DNA of 64,000 bases, taken from the NCBI GenBank assembly GCA_910588545.1, contig CAJUOU010000001.1:550723-614722 (forward strand), written 5' to 3'. Both the position numbers and the translations under genes were made by a program. This DNA comes from an uncultured Christensenellaceae bacterium (lineage in GTDB: Bacteria > Bacillota > Clostridia > Christensenellales > UBA3700). Below are positions 37,011 to 44,383 of this stretch, piece after piece. Numbering within the stretch: position 1 is the first letter of the stretch; every line of letters starts with the position of its first letter. The notes under the pieces are model-generated. The model worked only from the letters and a program-made list of their open reading frames with translations. It was not told the DNA's origin and searched no databases.

Positions 37011-37454
37011 TTATAATTTTATTAATTTTTTTATTTTTTCTATAATTTTTTCAAAAAAAGATTTATCTTCTTTTTTAAACTCATCATTTTCTTTTGCCAC
37101 ATTATTCTTGATTGAATTAGAATTCTCACGTTTGATTTTATAAAAAAGTGCTAATGGATCTTTATAATTAAATAAATCACAATAAAATTCATCTATCCAA
37201 TTAACGTCCGACTGCTCACATAATTCAGAATAAATTGGAACATCATGCGCAAGTTGATTCCGCATCCATCTTGAATGTTTTAAATTTTTATATGTTTCGT
37301 CCCAATTATTAATTTTATTTACGGCATAATCATAATTAAATTTTTCCATATCTAAAATATAATCATTAACACCTCTAGCTGATGAATACATTTCATTAAG
37401 CAACTTTTCAAGTTTTTTATATTTTTCTAAAAATTCTATATTTAAATCATACAT
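37011..37454 (-). CDS. Possible HEPN-like protein
   Basis: A 147-residue helical protein with WMRNQLAHD at residues 63-71, a fit to the R-x4-6-H active site of HEPN ribonucleases (Arg65, His70). The C-terminus (about 125-147) is a basic amphipathic helix (FFEKIIEKIKKLIKL), which is not usual in HepT toxins. Proteins with this RNxLAH motif and a charged C-terminus are known in Firmicutes as a domain of unknown function. It is followed by the nucleotidyltransferase gene at 36308-36964. Confidence 0.6.
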   Translation of the reverse strand: MYDLNIEFLEKYKKLEKLLNEMYSSARGVNDYILDMEKFNYDYAVNKINNWDETYKNLKHSRWMRNQLAHDVPIYSELCEQSDVNWIDEFYCDLFNYKDPLALFYKIKRENSNSIKNNVAKENDEFKKEDKSFFEKIIEKIKKLIKL

Positions 37455-37603
37455 TTTCTATCATTTCATCCTTTATTTTAAATTATACAACATATGCAGG
37501 AATATGTAAAGTTAATTATTTAGAAATATTAACCTTGCAATATTTGATTTTTTCTTTTTATAATGGTATACTATTTTTGCAAATAATATAATTAGGAGTT
37601 TGT

Positions 37604-38065
37604 ATGCTTAAAATCACATTTGTATGCCTTGGAAATATCTGCCGTTCGCCAATGGCAGAACTTATTTTTAAAAATATGCTTGAAAAACAAGGTTTATCGG
37701 ATAAATTTGAAATAACATCTTCTGCTACTTCTAATTACGAGACAGGAAATCCAATTTACTATTTAGCACAACAAATTCTATCAAAACACAATATTAATGG
37801 TAGCCATACAGCAAAAAGAATAAGCAAGCAAGAGCTTGCTAGTAGCGATTTTATTCTTGTTATGGATAGCGAAAACTATCAAGATATCATGCGAATAAAT
37901 GGGGTAGATAAAAATAAGGTTTTCAAACTATGTGATTTTACCTCCAATCCACGCGATGTCGCAGACCCTTGGTACACCCGCGACTTCGAAACAACCTACA
38001 ACGACATCCTAGACGGCTGCACCTCATTTTTGGAGTATTTGAAATCTAATAATTTTTTAAAATAA
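37604..38065 (+). CDS. Low molecular weight protein tyrosine phosphatase
   Basis: A 153-residue phosphatase. The catalytic P-loop CLGNICRSP (Cys8 and Cys13, Arg14) and the general acid in DVADPWYTRD are intact. The ribosome binding site TAGGAG is good. It is a single gene that converges on the carbonic anhydrase gene. Confidence 0.94.
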   Translation: MLKITFVCLGNICRSPMAELIFKNMLEKQGLSDKFEITSSATSNYETGNPIYYLAQQILSKHNINGSHTAKRISKQELASSDFILVMDSENYQDIMRINGVDKNKVFKLCDFTSNPRDVADPWYTRDFETTYNDILDGCTSFLEYLKSNNFLK

Positions 38066-38080
38066 TTAAATACCATTAAT

Positions 38081-38641
38081 TTATACTATATCAAAATCTA
38101 CTGTGCCAATATCGCTGTGATAAACGGCACCTATAACTTTTAAATGCGAATTTTGAATACATAATGCTGTTTTTATTTCATTAACACCAAAAATAACATT
38201 TTTACAAGTAGCAAGGTAATCATACTTGATTTCGCCGATTATTTTATATATTTTGTCTATTGTAGTTTTTATCATACCACTAGCATTACCATTGATTGCA
38301 CTGTTTATAGCACCGCAACCTGTATGACCCAAAACTACAACAAGCGGTGCTTTTAAATGAGAAACCGCATAATCAACACTCGAAAGCACTATTTCGTCCA
38401 CAACATTCCCCACAACGCGAATTACAAACAACTCCCCAATACCCGCATTAAATATGCTTTCCGGTATTACGCGAGAATCCGAACATGAAACAATAACTGC
38501 ATACGGTTTTTGACCATTATCAAAAGTCTTTTTCCTTATTGCCTGCGATATATCTCCGCCACTTGTTTTCGCTGTTAAATATTTACCATTTCTATCTTTT
38601 AAAGTTTGCAAAACTTCTTCCCATCTCTCAATATTACTCAT
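38081..38641 (-). CDS. Beta-class carbonic anhydrase
   Basis: A 186-residue zinc enzyme interconverting CO2 and bicarbonate. The zinc ligands are in SCSDSRVIPE and GHTGCGA. It ends only 15 nt from the phosphatase stop. The length is normal for the small bacterial type. Confidence 0.93.
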   Translation of the reverse strand: MSNIERWEEVLQTLKDRNGKYLTAKTSGGDISQAIRKKTFDNGQKPYAVIVSCSDSRVIPESIFNAGIGELFVIRVVGNVVDEIVLSSVDYAVSHLKAPLVVVLGHTGCGAINSAINGNASGMIKTTIDKIYKIIGEIKYDYLATCKNVIFGVNEIKTALCIQNSHLKVIGAVYHSDIGTVDFDIV

Positions 38642-38740
38642 ATAAACACATAAATAAATATTTTTTTATTATAATATGAATGTTAAATATTAAAAAATTT
38701 ATAACATAATATCAAATTATTTTCAATAATCCTTATAAAA

Positions 38741-39076
38741 CTACATTTCGATTTCACTAACAAAATATTTTTCTTGAAAACTTATTTGCTCCATAATTTC
38801 TTGTTTTGAAAATGTCACGTTATCGGGAACAACAATAAGTTTATCTTCTATATCATTTATTCTTCGTACAATAGCAATAACTTTACCTGTAAATCGCCTA
38901 ACAGGCATATTTACTCCTAAAATATATGCATCCTGTTCTTCTCCGTCAGGTGCGAATATCCCCTTAATGTATCCATAATTAACCTTGTAAACAATTTCAG
39001 GATAATTCGGATGACACGTTTTAAGCGGTCTATCCACAATAACCGTCACAGTTTTACCTATTATGTTTTTATCCAT
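38741..39076 (-). CDS. Inorganic pyrophosphatase-like protein
   Basis: A 111-residue protein with the pattern VDRPLKTCHPNYPEIVYKVNYGYIKG and the metal-site-like APDGEEQDAYILGV. It fits a short family in Clostridia annotated as inorganic pyrophosphatase. It is much shorter than the usual 170-residue family I enzyme, so activity is uncertain. Confidence 0.7.
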   Translation of the reverse strand: MDKNIIGKTVTVIVDRPLKTCHPNYPEIVYKVNYGYIKGIFAPDGEEQDAYILGVNMPVRRFTGKVIAIVRRINDIEDKLIVVPDNVTFSKQEIMEQISFQEKYFVSEIEM

Positions 39077-39195
39077 TTTACTCCTTTATTTTTATTGTGC
39101 CTACTTTTATTTTGTTTTGCAAATAACACATTGTAGATTTTGCTATTTTTGAACTGTTTTATTATCCATATTCTACTTTTATTAATTAAGGAAAA

Positions 39196-39609
39196 TTACT
39201 TTTTATTAGGTTTTCTTTTAATGCTCAACAGTCTAACAAAATCATTAAACAATGAAGTGTCCGTTGGCTCAAACATTATCCATTTCCCATCGTGGTAAGT
39301 GTGGGTATTGTCATATATTTCTTGAACTTCTTTTGAATAATTAGTTCTACTTTCTTCAAATTTTGCACGTTCGTCTTTCCCTAAAATAACCATAAAACCT
39401 AAGCAATTTTCTTTTGCATAAAGTGCACAAAGCGTTTTACCGCCTCGACGATATTTATACTCATAATCCCAAGCCTTACCGCCTTTATTCCATACACACT
39501 CCATATCGTAGTTTTCATTGATTAAAGCACATAACTTATTCCAAATATCGTATAGATTCTCCCCAATCAAGGCAAACATTTCTTCTCTCGTAGGTTTAAT
39601 ATCAATCAT
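39196..39609 (-). CDS. DUF3788 family protein
   Basis: A 137-residue protein starting MIDIKPTREEMFALIG. The core WNKGGKAWDYEYKYRRGGKTLCALY and the phrase GFMVILGKDERAKFEE match DUF3788, a YdhG/YdeI-like family of unknown function. The start is the ATG after GGAGTTAATT. It is part of a run of small accessory genes. Confidence 0.8.
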   Translation of the reverse strand: MIDIKPTREEMFALIGENLYDIWNKLCALINENYDMECVWNKGGKAWDYEYKYRRGGKTLCALYAKENCLGFMVILGKDERAKFEESRTNYSKEVQEIYDNTHTYHDGKWIMFEPTDTSLFNDFVRLLSIKRKPNKK

Positions 39610-39648
39610 AATTAACTCCAATTTATATCAACATTTATTTTAATTTTG

Positions 39649-40179
39649 CTAATTTTGTATACTTTTGCACAAACTCTGTTTTAGCGTTAGTATAAGCATC
39701 TCTGTCAATTCATATTTTTTCCATAGCTTTATTTTCAATTCTTCATACTCTTTTGCAATGTCGGGATTATCGATTAAATAATTTTTAAAATAAACCTCGT
39801 CAATATCACCCTTTAATCGTAAATGAATATGGTATACTTTTTCAGCAAAGCCACTTTCTGTATATCCTTTGTTCAGTGCCATCCGATTATCTTTTTCGGA
39901 CATAATTATATACCCATTCTCTTTCAAAATATTTGTAACCTGGCTCATTTGATTGCAAGTGTCAACTGCCACTATAATATCGATTATTGGTTTAGCCATA
40001 ATACCGCTTATGGCAGTACTGCCGATATGATAAAAATCAATAGCTTGTGGCAAAATATTTTTTAAATTTTTCACTTCCTCATTGTACCAATCAACCCAAT
40101 ATGTTTTATGGTTTTCTAAAAAAATGGGGAATAATTGCCATAGCTCTTCAAGCGACATTTCCGATAATTTTTTACTCAT
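39649..40179 (-). CDS. GrpB/UPF0157 family protein
   Basis: A 176-residue protein with YHIGSTAISGIMAKPIIDIIVAV, the nucleotidyltransferase-like signature of the GrpB family. Some members sit at the end of CoA kinase fusions, others stand alone. The function here is unknown. Confidence 0.88.
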   Translation of the reverse strand: MSKKLSEMSLEELWQLFPIFLENHKTYWVDWYNEEVKNLKNILPQAIDFYHIGSTAISGIMAKPIIDIIVAVDTCNQMSQVTNILKENGYIIMSEKDNRMALNKGYTESGFAEKVYHIHLRLKGDIDEVYFKNYLIDNPDIAKEYEELKIKLWKKYELTEMLILTLKQSLCKSIQN

Positions 40180-40346
40180 TTTAATTTTGCTCCGCTTTTT
40201 ATATTATACCATACAAAAACCTTAAATGCAATATATAAAATCTTTGACATACACACTTTTCACATGTAAATGACAAAAAATAAAAAGTACAAACTTTTAG
40301 CCCATACTTTTTAAAATTATGTATCCAAGATATTACAAAACAACTA

Positions 40347-40934
40347 CTAATCAAATACTATACTATAAATATTTTTATTAGCTATTTTTTCAAAATACTC
40401 TTTTAATTCTATATTTTTATCCCATTTATCATGTGGATAATAACCATATCGATTTTTCACGTCTTGCATACGTAATTCTATCTCAACCACTCCGTCAGCA
40501 GTCCCCAAAGCATCACAAAGTTGAATCAGCTTGTCATAATCGTCATACTCCAACGTCAAAAGTTCATTTTCAAGTTCTTTTTGTTCATCTAAAGAAATAT
40601 CGAAATTTCCTATATATGAGTGCATATCCTTAATGCCGAACGAATGTGTCAAGCATATTCTTGCGACTTGAAAATATCCTAATTTCAACATATATTTATA
40701 CCCGTCATAAACATGCCCCAAATGGCGCGTCCCAAACTTTCTACCTATATCATGCAATAATCCCAATACATACGCTTTTTCGCTATCCATACCACATGCA
40801 TCGGCAATTTTTTGAGCGCAAATAGCAACATAACGACTATGGTTGCTCCATAGCCCTATATTGTGTGTTTCAGCTTCTTTTAACAACTCTTCCGCTGCTT
40901 TACGTGAAGGTAATCCTGTATCAAATTCATTCAT
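40347..40934 (-). CDS. HD-domain phosphohydrolase
   Basis: A 195-residue protein with HSRYVAICAQKIADACG and GLLHDIGRKFGTRH, the metal-binding HD pair. It resembles YqeK-type or broader HD nucleotide hydrolases. It stands alone just left of the prophage. The substrate is unknown. Confidence 0.85.
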   Translation of the reverse strand: MNEFDTGLPSRKAAEELLKEAETHNIGLWSNHSRYVAICAQKIADACGMDSEKAYVLGLLHDIGRKFGTRHLGHVYDGYKYMLKLGYFQVARICLTHSFGIKDMHSYIGNFDISLDEQKELENELLTLEYDDYDKLIQLCDALGTADGVVEIELRMQDVKNRYGYYPHDKWDKNIELKEYFEKIANKNIYSIVFD

Positions 40935-41068
40935 ATAAATATTTTAACACAGTTAAACAAAAAAATCAAATTAACTAAACAAAGCATGCAGATGTTTTTT
41001 TTGCTATACCAAAATTCGAAGCAAAATGCTGGTTTTCAATGGCATTTCTACGGCTTATCACGACACAA

Positions 41069-41079
41069 TTACAAATCAA
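41069..41079 (+). other. Secondary core-like site outside the left repeat
   Basis: TTACAAATCAA, the same 11 bases as at 41251-41261 at the tRNA-Thr junction and in the same orientation. It borders the outer edge of the left 183-bp repeat. Confidence 0.5.
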
Positions 41080-41090
41080 AAATGGCATAA

Positions 41091-41118
41091 AAAAACCACT
41101 AGACTACTTGCCTAGTGA
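41091..41118 (-). terminator. tRNA operon terminator, left copy
   Basis: Stem CACTAG / CTAGTG followed by a run of seven T on the minus strand, right after tRNA-Tyr. The matching copy is at 51359-51386. Confidence 0.75.
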
Positions 41119-41119
41119 T

Positions 41120-41205
41120 TTGGTGGGCAGGGGTGGATTCGAACCACCGAAAGCGCTGCTGACGGATTTACAGTCCGTTCCCTTTGGCCACTCGGGAACC
41201 TGCCC
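41120..41205 (-). tRNA. tRNA-Tyr(GUA), left copy
   Basis: Complete class II tRNA with a long variable arm; anticodon stem-loop ACGGA CTGTAAA TCCGT gives GUA. CCA is encoded. It is identical to the right copy but now detached from the tRNA operon promoter by the prophage. Confidence 0.9.
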
Positions 41206-41212
41206 ATATAAA

Positions 41213-41260
41213 TGGAGCTGGTGATCGGAATCGAACCAACAACCTGCTGATTACAAATCA
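41213..41260 (-). pseudogene. 3' fragment of tRNA-Thr
   Basis: 48 nt covering the 3' half from the anticodon loop to the encoded CCA. The 5' half is absent here. It is what integration into tRNA-Thr leaves at this side. Confidence 0.9.
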
Positions 41261-41337
41261 AGCAAATAAAATGTGTAACCAATAACGCAAAGCGACCATA
41301 CTATTTCTTTATTAGGAATAAAAAACTTTTCTCGTGA

Positions 41338-41382
41338 CACAAATTCCCCGCCCCTTGGGGCTTTATACAGGTGGAATTTGTG
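41338..41382. other. Nested hairpin, candidate phage origin or packaging signal
   Basis: Outer perfect arms CACAAATTCC / GGAATTTGTG enclose the inner palindrome GCCCCTTGGGGC. It lies in a 250-bp GC-rich non-coding stretch at the element edge. Other stem-loops follow around 41448-41472. Rolling-circle origins and filamentous packaging signals are hairpins of this sort. Confidence 0.5.
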
Positions 41383-41483
41383 CAAATGCTCATAGGCGGT
41401 AGGACCAGCAAGGACCTACAAATCAACCCGATAGCCGAGCCCAAAGGAAGTCGCAGCGCGACGACTGCGGGAGTAAAAAAGGG

Positions 41484-41509
41484 ACTAATTCACTAGCCCC
41501 TTTGTTTTA
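41484..41509. terminator. Terminator for the lipoprotein-repressor transcript
   Basis: Near-perfect stem AAAGGGACTA / TAGCCCCTTT with one mismatch, next to the lipoprotein stop codon at 41510. Confidence 0.65.
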
Positions 41510-42130
41510 TTAATTTGACGAAACATAAAAACCACAATCAGTGCAAACTTTAACATTTGTAAAATTTATTTCTTTATATTCCTCATAAAAAAATCTAAAA
41601 TCGCCATAAGCAGAAGTTGAACTAAAATAAATAGTTATATAGTCATTTTTGCTATTTGTTTTATGTGAAGTAATTTTTGCAGAAATTAAATTATTATGTT
41701 TACAATTACGCATCTCATTAGTTTTTTTTGCTTTTAATTTTACAAAATTTTCTGGGTTTTCATCAGACCATCCTGTACAAATTACTTTTGCGTGGTCATA
41801 TTCTTTTGTTGTTTGTAAAGGTATATATTTTGAGTATAAACCATTCATAGGTACTTCATTTTCAAATGTTTCAATTATTTTTCCGTCTAAATATAAATCA
41901 CATTTATATTTTATAGCATTTAATTTTATATCAGAGTCGTGACAAATATCAATCATATAATATTCGATTTTTCCTGTATCAGTATTTGTAGAAATGCCTG
42001 TTAAATTTGCTGTAGCAATAATATAATTATCTTCAACAAAGTATTTACCTTTAGGCAATGTACAGCTTGTTAATAAACATAGGCAAATAGACATTATTAA
42101 AAGTATAAATATATTTAAAATTTTTTTCAT
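41510..42130 (-). CDS. Prophage lipoprotein linked to the repressor
   Basis: A 206-residue protein with a lipoprotein signal peptide: MKKIL, a hydrophobic core, then the lipobox LTSC with the lipidated Cys at about residue 23. The rest is a secreted domain with no family I recognise. It follows the repressor gene by 1 nt on the same strand, so it should be expressed in the lysogen while the phage is silent. This is the classic place for a superinfection-exclusion or host-altering gene; that role is inferred. Confidence 0.75.
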   Translation of the reverse strand: MKKILNIFILLIMSICLCLLTSCTLPKGKYFVEDNYIIATANLTGISTNTDTGKIEYYMIDICHDSDIKLNAIKYKCDLYLDGKIIETFENEVPMNGLYSKYIPLQTTKEYDHAKVICTGWSDENPENFVKLKAKKTNEMRNCKHNNLISAKITSHKTNSKNDYITIYFSSTSAYGDFRFFYEEYKEINFTNVKVCTDCGFYVSSN

Positions 42131-42131
42131 A

Positions 42132-42416
42132 TCATTTACCTACCTTTATGTTAGAATTAGAAACGTTATTAAAGCTATTTGATATATGTACTGCTCTATT
42201 GTTGTAATCATTTAAACAAAGAATTTCGTTAGCGTCTAAGTCTAAAATAGCGCATAAGTTTGCTAGCGTGTCTAAAGCAGGCATTTTTTTTCCATGTACA
42301 TAACAAGATATTTGTGTTTGATTAATTCCTAATGCTTGAGATATTTGTTGTTGAGTTAAACCACTTTGTTTTATTGCTTCTGCAATTTTTTTTTGTATTT
42401 GAATTAAACTTATCAT
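42132..42416 (-). CDS. Cro/CI-type (XRE) repressor of the prophage
   Basis: A 94-residue protein with an XRE helix-turn-helix (LTQQQISQALGINQTQISCY) at residues 20-39 and a short Asn/Ser-rich tail. The start is the ATG at 42416 after AGAGGAGCAAT; a longer frame to 42599 would run through the operators and over the divergent gene. It is divergent from the rightward phage operon, with three related palindromes between them. It is probably the lysogeny repressor, controlling itself and the structural operon. Confidence 0.88.
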   Translation of the reverse strand: MISLIQIQKKIAEAIKQSGLTQQQISQALGINQTQISCYVHGKKMPALDTLANLCAILDLDANEILCLNDYNNRAVHISNSFNNVSNSNIKVGK

Positions 42417-42439
42417 ATTGCTCCTCTTTTGTAAAAATT

Positions 42440-42454
42440 TTACCCGATAGGTAT
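42440..42454. promoter_or_regulatory. Repressor operator O1 (half-conserved)
   Basis: Consensus ATACCTA-N-TAGGTAT; here the right half TAGGTAT is exact and the left half is degenerate (TTACCCG). Confidence 0.6.
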
Positions 42455-42471
42455 AAAAAAAATCTTGACTT

Positions 42472-42486
42472 ATACCTATTGGGTAT
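42472..42486. promoter_or_regulatory. Repressor operator O2
   Basis: ATACCTATTGGGTAT, one mismatch from a perfect palindrome. It lies 2 nt after a TTGACT -35-like box at 42465-42470. Confidence 0.7.
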
Positions 42487-42500
42487 GTTACTATTATAGT

Positions 42501-42515
42501 ATACCTAATAGGTAT
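42501..42515. promoter_or_regulatory. Repressor operator O3
   Basis: ATACCTAATAGGTAT, a perfect 7-1-7 palindrome. Centres of O1, O2 and O3 are about 30 nt apart, near three helical turns, which suits cooperative binding. Confidence 0.75.
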
Positions 42516-42549
42516 AAATATTTTTAAACAAAAAGGAGCAAACAAACAA

Positions 42550-42915
42550 ATGGAATTTAATTGGAAAGACAAAGAAATAGAACTGCAAGAGCAAATCAAA
42601 AAATGCGTTAAGGAATATAACGATTATATCAAGACAGATTTTGCTCAATGTTTAGCAAATGGTAATAAAGATTATGGCAAAGACTTTACTGCCGTATTAT
42701 GGTGGAATGGCAAGAATATTGAGGTTTATGAATGTGGTCCATTAAAAGATTTTAAACACGGTCCAAAATCTATTATAGATTTTTATCATTTTTCAAAAGC
42801 ACGAACAAAAGTAATTATTTGTAGTACTGGTGAGGATATAACTGACAAAGTAGAAATTAACCCACTTTATCGAGATATTTTTGACGATAAACTTTTAAAG
42901 TCGCTTAACATTTAA
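42550..42915 (+). CDS. Prophage early protein, unknown
   Basis: A 121-residue soluble protein that opens the rightward operon. It is rich in K, D and W (WNGKNIEVYECGPLKDFKHG). It has no signal peptide or TM segment. GGAG lies 12 nt upstream of the ATG. The function is unknown; its place next to the operators suggests an early or regulatory role. Confidence 0.75.
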   Translation: MEFNWKDKEIELQEQIKKCVKEYNDYIKTDFAQCLANGNKDYGKDFTAVLWWNGKNIEVYECGPLKDFKHGPKSIIDFYHFSKARTKVIICSTGEDITDKVEINPLYRDIFDDKLLKSLNI

Positions 42916-42927
42916 GGAGCAATAAAA

Positions 42928-43260
42928 ATGGAAACAGTTTTAAATATTGTTGTGAAAGAACCAGGCAAAGCCCCCGAAGTTAAATTAATTAAACATGATA
43001 TTGAGGAATTTCAAAAAATTGTTGGTGGATTATTTGATATGGTCCGTGTACCACTTATGGAAGATATGATTTATATGGTATGTAATGATACCGGCAAATT
43101 GGATAACTTACCTTTTAATTTTTACGAGCCTGCAAGATACGACGTTATAGTTGGTAATGTATTTTTTGTTGCAGGAGATTATGAAGGCAATACATTAAGT
43201 TTAAATAAAAATCAAATTGAAAAAATCAAAAGTTATCTGAGTTATCAGACACTTTGGTAA
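42928..43260 (+). CDS. DUF3846-like protein
   Basis: A 110-residue protein with the pattern LNIVVKEPGKAPEVKLI ... YMVCNDTGKLDNLPFNFY ... DVIVGNVFFVAG. This fits DUF3846, a small domain common in phages and plasmids of Firmicutes. The function is unknown. The ribosome binding site is AAGGAGCA. Confidence 0.75.
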   Translation: METVLNIVVKEPGKAPEVKLIKHDIEEFQKIVGGLFDMVRVPLMEDMIYMVCNDTGKLDNLPFNFYEPARYDVIVGNVFFVAGDYEGNTLSLNKNQIEKIKSYLSYQTLW

Positions 43261-43289
43261 TAAAAATTAATTTTTAGGAGGAATGAGCA

Positions 43290-43586
43290 ATGTTTTCATT
43301 CAAAACAAAAAACGGTAAAGAAGTAACAATTTATGACCCATCAGAACGTGGTGCAATGTATGCAAATGATTTAAAGAATGGCACAAATATTAATGGCCAA
43401 GAATTATCAAAAAATCAAAAAGCATATCGAGCGGGATATTTAAAGGCACAAAACGATAATGCAAAAGCATATAATGCCCGTAAATTTAAAGAAGAAAATC
43501 CTGACTATAAAAATAAGTTAAAACATTCTGTAGCAGAGATTAAAAAGCAACGAAAAAAAGAGTCTAAAAAAGGTGATAAAAAATGA
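43290..43586 (+). CDS. Basic prophage protein, unknown
   Basis: A 98-residue, highly charged protein with a Lys-rich C-terminus (VAEIKKQRKKESKKG). It has no membrane segment. The middle (RGAMYANDLKNGTNINGQELS) is of a kind seen in small phage and plasmid proteins, with no known role. The strong basic charge suggests nucleic acid binding. The ribosome binding site AGGAGG is very good, so it should be well expressed. It overlaps the next gene by ATGA. Confidence 0.7.
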   Translation: MFSFKTKNGKEVTIYDPSERGAMYANDLKNGTNINGQELSKNQKAYRAGYLKAQNDNAKAYNARKFKEENPDYKNKLKHSVAEIKKQRKKESKKGDKK

Positions 43587-44371
43587 GCAAGGCAAAAATA
43601 ATAGCAATAAAAATAGTAGTTTTTTTGTTGATTATAGCAGTAGTTTTAACAATTAGTTATTTTTTTCATGGTTTAATGTACGATTTAATTCATAAACCTA
43701 CAGCAGACGTTCCTCTACAAGATATAGTCGAGCCTGAAAAGCCAAACAATGAAGATAATTCAAATGTTGTTGCAAAAGAACTTGTAAGCAAAACTATTGT
43801 TAGTGAAAAATATGGAACTTTTGAAATACCTGTCAATAGTATGCTTTTGTCAAATACGACCAATAATCTAATTTTTGCTGATACTACTGATTTTAATTAT
43901 ATTTTTGATAAAGAAATTGAAAAATTAAAAGACAATAAAGACATTACTGCTGAATCTACTTTTGTATTTAAATGTAAAAGAGATAACCTTCTTTCAGATA
44001 TATTAAATGGTACTAATGTTAATGTTCCGAGCGGAAATTGCTATTTTGTTATTGAAAATCAAAAAATTCAGTATTCATTTTCAGATAATTTATATGAAAA
44101 GATTTATCCATTTTTGATATATGATTCTATGACATTAGCAATATCATTGCCTAATGATGAAATTACCCCTTTTCAAGAAATTGATGTGAATTTTTATTGT
44201 AAGTCATTATATTTAAATGAAACTATTGAAGATTATGCAGGAGAATTAACTTTAGAATTATATTTTTCAGATGTAATAATTTCTGACACCGGCTGTCCTC
44301 TTACTGACTATATATTTGAAGAGATTATGTCAGACGAAACAACAAAAATTATTTATAATTATGCAGAGTAA
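43583..44371 (+). CDS. TM-anchored secreted prophage protein
   Basis: A 262-residue protein with one N-terminal membrane segment (about 8-30). A linker and a secreted domain of about 200 residues follow, rich in N, D, T and S. It has no cysteine-rich or catalytic motif. By position it corresponds to a minor virion or adsorption protein of filamentous phages. No specific family is recognised. Confidence 0.75.
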   Translation: MSKAKIIAIKIVVFLLIIAVVLTISYFFHGLMYDLIHKPTADVPLQDIVEPEKPNNEDNSNVVAKELVSKTIVSEKYGTFEIPVNSMLLSNTTNNLIFADTTDFNYIFDKEIEKLKDNKDITAESTFVFKCKRDNLLSDILNGTNVNVPSGNCYFVIENQKIQYSFSDNLYEKIYPFLIYDSMTLAISLPNDEITPFQEIDVNFYCKSLYLNETIEDYAGELTLELYFSDVIISDTGCPLTDYIFEEIMSDETTKIIYNYAE

Positions 44372-44383
44372 GGAGTAACAGAT

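Larger units (their letters stand above)
41078..41260. repeat. Left attachment repeat (attL)
   Basis: 183-bp direct repeat of 51346-51528 with one mismatch (T at 41108 against C at 51376). On the minus strand it contains the 3' 48 nt of tRNA-Thr, a complete tRNA-Tyr and the tRNA operon terminator. Homology ends exactly in the anticodon loop of tRNA-Thr. Confidence 0.9.

Noticed and set aside
41039..41224. Plus-strand ORF of 61 codons over the left repeat
   Set aside because: It is an antisense reading of tRNA-Tyr.
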